A stretch of DNA of 6,986 nucleotides from Chloroflexota bacterium (GTDB taxonomy: Bacteria; Chloroflexota; Anaerolineae; Caldilineales; Caldilineaceae). Made by a program: the position numbers and the translations under genes. Location of the stretch: positions 1 to 6,986 of the forward strand of contig QEUW01000393.1 of NCBI GenBank assembly GCA_003577005.1. Direction: 5' to 3'. Of the stretch, positions 4,911-6,986 are shown in pieces (position 1 is the first letter of the stretch; each line of letters starts with the position of its first letter). The notes under the pieces are model-generated. The model ran no database searches. It saw only the letters and a list, made by a program, of their open reading frames with translations, and was not told the DNA's origin.

Positions 4911-5711
4911 ATGGCAACCCAATCTGTTTCATCGCCCCAACCTACATCTGACCCTGCCCGTGGTACAGCCACGATGGCACTCCTGGCGGCCGGGGCTGAA
5001 CAACTGGGTTGGCCCCTGACGCCCGCTCAACTGGCCCAATTCGAGCAGTACTACCAGGCGTTGGTGGCATGGAACGAAAAGTTCAACCTGACTGCCATCA
5101 CCGATTATGCCGGGGTGCAAACCCGGCACTTTCTCGATTGTCTGGCCGGTCTGCCGCTGCTGGCCGAGGAATGGAAGAGACCGCCCCTGGCAACACGGAC
5201 GGTACGAGCGCTGGATGTGGGAACTGGCGCCGGTTTTCCGGGGGTTCCACTCAAGATCGCGCTGCCACAGTGGCACTGGACATTGATGGATGGCACAGGG
5301 AAGAAAATTGTCTTCTTGCGTGAACTGGTGACACAGCTCGGCCTGAAAGAGATCATGGTCTTACAAGGCCGGGCCGAGGAGTTGGGGCGGCAGGCAAATT
5401 TCCGCCAACAATTTGACCTGGTGACCGCACGGGCGGTAGCTCCCCTCAACACATTGGCTGAATATCTGCTGCCGCTGGCCGGTATGGGTGGGTTGGTTAT
5501 GGTCTATAAAGGGGCCGGCGCACCGCAGGAGTTTATGGCGGCTCGGCGTGCTATCGAAGTGCTAGGTGGTGATGTGGTGCGGCTGGTGCCGGTGCAGGTG
5601 CCAATGCTCGACGAAAAACGTTTTATCCTGTTGATCAAAAAGGTACGGCCCACCCCTCCGCTCTACCCACGCGGGCAAGGGTTGGCTCGCAAAAAACCCA
5701 TTCAATCGTAA
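4911..5711 (+). CDS. rsmG: 16S rRNA (guanine527-N7)-methyltransferase RsmG (GidB)
   Basis: Uses S-adenosylmethionine to methylate N7 of G527 in the 530 loop of 16S rRNA; loss is known to give low-level streptomycin resistance in other bacteria. The product is 266 residues, longer than E. coli RsmG (207). Family motifs in order are [10 protein letters not shown] (54-63), RHFLDCL (72-78), the SAM-binding [16 protein letters not shown] (101-116), [12 protein letters not shown] (125-136), VTARAVAPL (171-179), MVYKG (197-201) and the C-terminal [17 protein letters not shown] (248-264). About 20 poorly conserved N-terminal residues suggest ATG 4974 as an alternative start, but neither ATG has a Shine-Dalgarno and the -10 box spacing favours 4911. 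It diverges from the dtxR-type operon, and gidA/parA neighbours often found elsewhere are absent. Confidence 0.95.
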   Translation: MATQSVSSPQPTSDPARGTATMALLAAGAEQLGWPLTPAQLAQFEQYYQALVAWNEKFNLTAITDYAGVQTRHFLDCLAGLPLLAEEWKRPPLATRTVRALDVGTGAGFPGVPLKIALPQWHWTLMDGTGKKIVFLRELVTQLGLKEIMVLQGRAEELGRQANFRQQFDLVTARAVAPLNTLAEYLLPLAGMGGLVMVYKGAGAPQEFMAARRAIEVLGGDVVRLVPVQVPMLDEKRFILLIKKVRPTPPLYPRGQGLARKKPIQS

Positions 5712-5725
5712 TGGTAGGGGCACAA

Positions 5726-5827
5726 TGTACTGACGCGTTAGGTTGGATAGACTGCCTTAAGGTACGGCGTACCTCCCAAAGCGCGTTGCACCCGCGGGTA
5801 AGCGACCTGGCCTTGCGTGTCAGTACA
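5726..5827. repeat. 102-bp element bounded by perfect 9-bp inverted repeats
   Basis: TGTACTGAC (5726-5734) and GTCAGTACA (5819-5827) are exact inverted repeats and carry TG...CA ends. Within lie AGGTAC (5760-5765) / GTACCT (5769-5774) with a 3-nt loop and the 8-bp palindrome CCCGCGGG (5791-5798). It begins 15 nt after the rsmG stop, in the gap before convergent rex. It may be a small miniature-transposon-like element or a structured 3' RNA that ends the rsmG transcript. No target-site duplication is obvious and no U-run follows. Confidence 0.45.
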
Positions 5828-5864
5828 GCATGATGCTAGGGGTAGGCCCACGTATCTACCCTTA
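5827..5864. repeat. Paired hairpins at the rex 3' end
   Basis: AGCAT-g-ATGCT (5827-5837) is a compact palindrome. Next to it TAGGGGTAG (5837-5845) pairs with CTACCCTTA (5856-5864) through eight Watson-Crick pairs and one G-T, around a 10-nt loop. The second hairpin includes the rex stop codon (minus strand, 5862-5864). It probably marks the end of both convergent transcripts. No U-run is present, so intrinsic termination is uncertain. Confidence 0.45.
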
Positions 5865-6575
5865 CTCCTCTAGACAGTGTCTTTCCAGATAGAAGGTCAT
5901 GTGTTGAAGCTGGATCACCGGGTCGATGTATTCGACCCGCACTGTTTTGGGCACCGTGAGGGTCGTAGGTGCATAACAGAGGATGCTCTTGATACCGGCC
6001 TCGATCAAAGTATCGGCCACGCTTTGGGCGCTGCTGGCCGGCACTACAATGATGCCAATCTGGCAGCGGTAGGTGGCAACAACCTGGGGGATAGCGCTGA
6101 TCGGTTCGATGGCAAGCTGGCCAACCGGTTGGCCGATCTTCGCGAGGTTGTTGTCAAAAACAGCCACGATGCGAAAGCCCCGATTCTCAAAGCCATTATA
6201 GTGCGTCAACGCATGGCCCAGATACCCCGCGCCAACCAGGACCACCGGCCACACACAATCCACCTTTAGAATCTCTTCCAACTGGCTACACAGATAGCTA
6301 ATCGTATAGCCGGTTCCCTGCTTGCCAAATTCGCCAAAGTGGCTCAGATCTTTGCGGATCTGCGCCGAACTGATGCCAAGCAGGTCGCCCAACTCCTGGC
6401 TGGATGTCACTTCCTGGCCGTTGAGCATGAGCATCTTTAGCGTACGCAAATAGACCGGCAGCCGGCCAATCACGATATCGGGGATGCCCTGACTTTGTTC
6501 GGATTCCTCTACACCGTTTGGAAGCACCATGCGCTGCGCATCCGTCAATATTACCTGTTTGCTCTGGTTCAGCAT
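5862..6575 (-). CDS. rex: Redox-sensing transcriptional repressor Rex
   Basis: A dimeric repressor that senses the NADH/NAD+ ratio: NADH binding releases it from operators upstream of respiratory and fermentative genes. The 237-residue product has an N-terminal winged helix (about 34-85) with [44 protein letters not shown] Rossmann domain follows, with [13 protein letters not shown] (111-123, GxGxxG), VAVFDNN (137-143) ending its second strand with an acidic residue, and IGIIVVPA (173-180). The C-terminal helix, [20 protein letters not shown], is typical of the domain-swapped dimer. About 30 extra N-terminal residues precede the winged helix. GGAG (complement of 6581-6584) lies 5 nt before ATG 6575, supporting the start. 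Its own promoter carries a Rex-type operator, implying autoregulation. It converges with rsmG. Confidence 0.96.
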   Translation of the reverse strand: MLNQSKQVILTDAQRMVLPNGVEESEQSQGIPDIVIGRLPVYLRTLKMLMLNGQEVTSSQELGDLLGISSAQIRKDLSHFGEFGKQGTGYTISYLCSQLEEILKVDCVWPVVLVGAGYLGHALTHYNGFENRGFRIVAVFDNNLAKIGQPVGQLAIEPISAIPQVVATYRCQIGIIVVPASSAQSVADTLIEAGIKSILCYAPTTLTVPKTVRVEYIDPVIQLQHMTFYLERHCLEE

Positions 6576-6600
6576 CTCAGCTCCAACTCAACATAATCAC

Positions 6601-6618
6601 TTGTGTATTTTAGCACAA
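6601..6618. promoter_or_regulatory. Rex operator (autoregulatory)
   Basis: TTGTG-TATTTTAG-CACAA is an 18-bp inverted repeat with perfect outer arms, matching the known Rex operator form TTGTG-N8-CACAA. It overlaps the -10 box of the rex promoter, so bound Rex would block its own transcription. It lies 26 bp upstream of the rex start codon. Confidence 0.85.
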
Positions 6619-6636
6619 ATTCACCGCCATTGCCAA
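6607..6636 (-). promoter_or_regulatory. Proximal promoter of rex
   Basis: On the minus strand TTGGCA (6631-6636) and TAAAAT (6607-6612) lie 18 bp apart. Each matches five of six consensus bases. Predicted transcription starts near 6600, leaving a leader of about 25 nt that includes the Shine-Dalgarno GGAG. Confidence 0.72.
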
Positions 6637-6659
6637 GCAGGTTCAAGAGTGGATTGGCG

Positions 6660-6704
6660 AAAAAAACAAAGCTGGTTCGCGGGGGTGGCCCACAACCAGC
6701 TTTG
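6660..6704 (-). terminator. Strong intrinsic terminator upstream of rex
   Basis: On the minus strand CAAAGCTGGTT (complement of 6694-6704) pairs perfectly over 11 bp with AACCAGCTTTG (complement of 6667-6677), followed by seven U (6660-6666). The stem plus U7 is the best terminator in the window. It is oriented toward rex and ends 24 bp before the rex -35 box. Confidence 0.9.
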
Positions 6705-6750
6705 GATGGAGAGTCTGTCAACGATGACAGGCGAGGGCGCCCATGAAGTG
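6660..6750 (-). ncRNA. Predicted ~90-nt small RNA or attenuated leader upstream of rex
   Basis: A promoter at 6757-6786 and the U7-tailed terminator at 6660-6704 on the same strand define a transcript of about 91 nt with no convincing protein gene. Besides the terminator stem it would contain the hairpin CTGTCA-TCGT-TGACAG (complement of 6715-6730) and the 8-bp palindrome GGGCGCCC (6735-6742). An eight-codon frame, MGALACHR, lies at 6718-6744 but has no Shine-Dalgarno. The rex promoter and gene lie directly downstream on the same strand, so it could be a stand-alone small RNA or a distal leader whose terminator controls read-through into rex. I recognise no RNA family. Confidence 0.5.
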
Positions 6751-6756
6751 GTCTTG

Positions 6757-6786
6757 ATTATAGCGTAGTTGGACCACAAGTGCCAA
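6757..6786 (-). promoter_or_regulatory. Promoter of the predicted small RNA
   Basis: On the minus strand TTGGCA (6781-6786) and a perfect TATAAT (6757-6762) are separated by 18 bp. The predicted start is near 6750. The -35 hexamer and the spacer length are the same as in the rex proximal promoter. Confidence 0.72.
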
Positions 6787-6850
6787 CCACAGGGTGAAGA
6801 AGTTGTGCGCTGCTGCCGGCGCCGTGCGTACCCGACCAGTCGTTGTTTTC

Positions 6851-6910
6851 CCATAAAGAACGCAGAGAGGACATGGGCTGTTCCCCACGACTCCTCTGTG
6901 TTCTTTATGG
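6851..6910. repeat. Long imperfect hairpin, likely dispersed palindromic repeat
   Basis: CCATAAAGAACGCAGA (6851-6866) pairs with TCTGTGTTCTTTATGG (6895-6910) over 16 positions, with one G-T. After a 2-nt bulge GGA (6869-6871) pairs with TCC (6892-6894), and TGGG/CCCA can pair inside the loop (6874-6877 / 6884-6887). The AAAGAACGCAGAG wording recalls short dispersed repeats common in several bacterial phyla, from memory only. No U-run adjoins it. It lies just upstream of the predicted small-RNA promoter. Confidence 0.75.
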
Positions 6911-6986
6911 TCTATAGAGCTTGGTAAGATTGTAGGGTGACTTGTGCTGTCTATCGAACTTCGTAATAAACAGTGTGCTGTTGCGC
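6911..6986. other. Right edge, nothing recognised
   Basis: No credible ORF, promoter or repeat beyond the short palindrome TCTATAGA (6911-6918) is seen. Together with 6576-6910 this completes a region of about 410 bp without a protein gene, whose other contents are the rex control elements, the predicted small RNA and the long hairpin. Confidence 0.5.

Noticed and set aside
6641..6660. GGTTCAAGAG as a tRNA T-loop
   Set aside because: No acceptor stem, anticodon arm or CCA end can be built around it.
6529..6768. 79-codon + strand frame opposite the rex start
   Set aside because: It overlaps the rex coding start, promoter and operator on the other strand and has no recognisable features.
6621..6854. 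77-codon minus-strand frame upstream of rex
   Set aside because: It crosses the promoter and terminator of the predicted small RNA and its composition is unlike a real protein; no Shine-Dalgarno is seen.

Overview
The window looks like chromosomal DNA from a bacterium. Chloroflexota is my best guess, resting on remembered resemblance (a DUF4129 membrane protein, a four-domain S1 protein, the style of the Rex C-terminus) and not on a search. Coding sequence is moderately GC-rich, while several intergenic regions are AT-rich or strongly palindromic. No phage, plasmid, CRISPR, tRNA or rRNA signature was found.

Layout: positions 2-1249 hold the 3' part of a multi-pass membrane protein with a C-terminal DUF4129 domain, cut by the window edge. 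Next comes a translation-initiation cluster on the + strand: ribosomal protein S1 (rpsA, four S1 domains), bS21 (rpsU) and IF-1 (infA). rpsA and rpsU each have a recognisable sigma70-type promoter. A palindromic element built of degenerate heptamers lies between rpsU and infA, and an intrinsic terminator at 3488-3515 closes the cluster. On the minus strand, a DtxR/MntR-type metalloregulator and an overlapping Nudix hydrolase form a two-gene operon. It is driven by a perfect consensus promoter with a palindromic operator-like site at the predicted start. Diverging from it is rsmG (16S rRNA m7G methyltransferase), whose extended -10 box lies so close to the ATG that the mRNA is probably leaderless. 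Converging on rsmG from the other side is rex (NADH/NAD+-responsive repressor). The rex promoter carries an 18-bp Rex-type operator over its -10 box, which implies autoregulation. Upstream of rex, 6576-6986 has no convincing protein gene. It does have a promoter at 6757-6786 and a strong U-tailed terminator at 6660-6704 on the minus strand, which together predict an RNA of about 90 nt, plus a long imperfect hairpin at 6851-6910.

The protein genes are housekeeping and regulatory: mRNA binding and initiation (S1, S21, IF-1), 30S decoding-site modification (RsmG), metal sensing (DtxR-like), nucleotide clean-up (Nudix) and redox sensing (Rex). No new multi-gene system is evident. The unusual content is non-coding: the predicted small RNA or attenuator before rex, the heptamer palindrome, leader hairpins before rpsA and rpsU, the probable leaderless rsmG start, and inverted repeats at nearly every gene junction. 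All structures were read by eye; no folding, alignment or database search was run.
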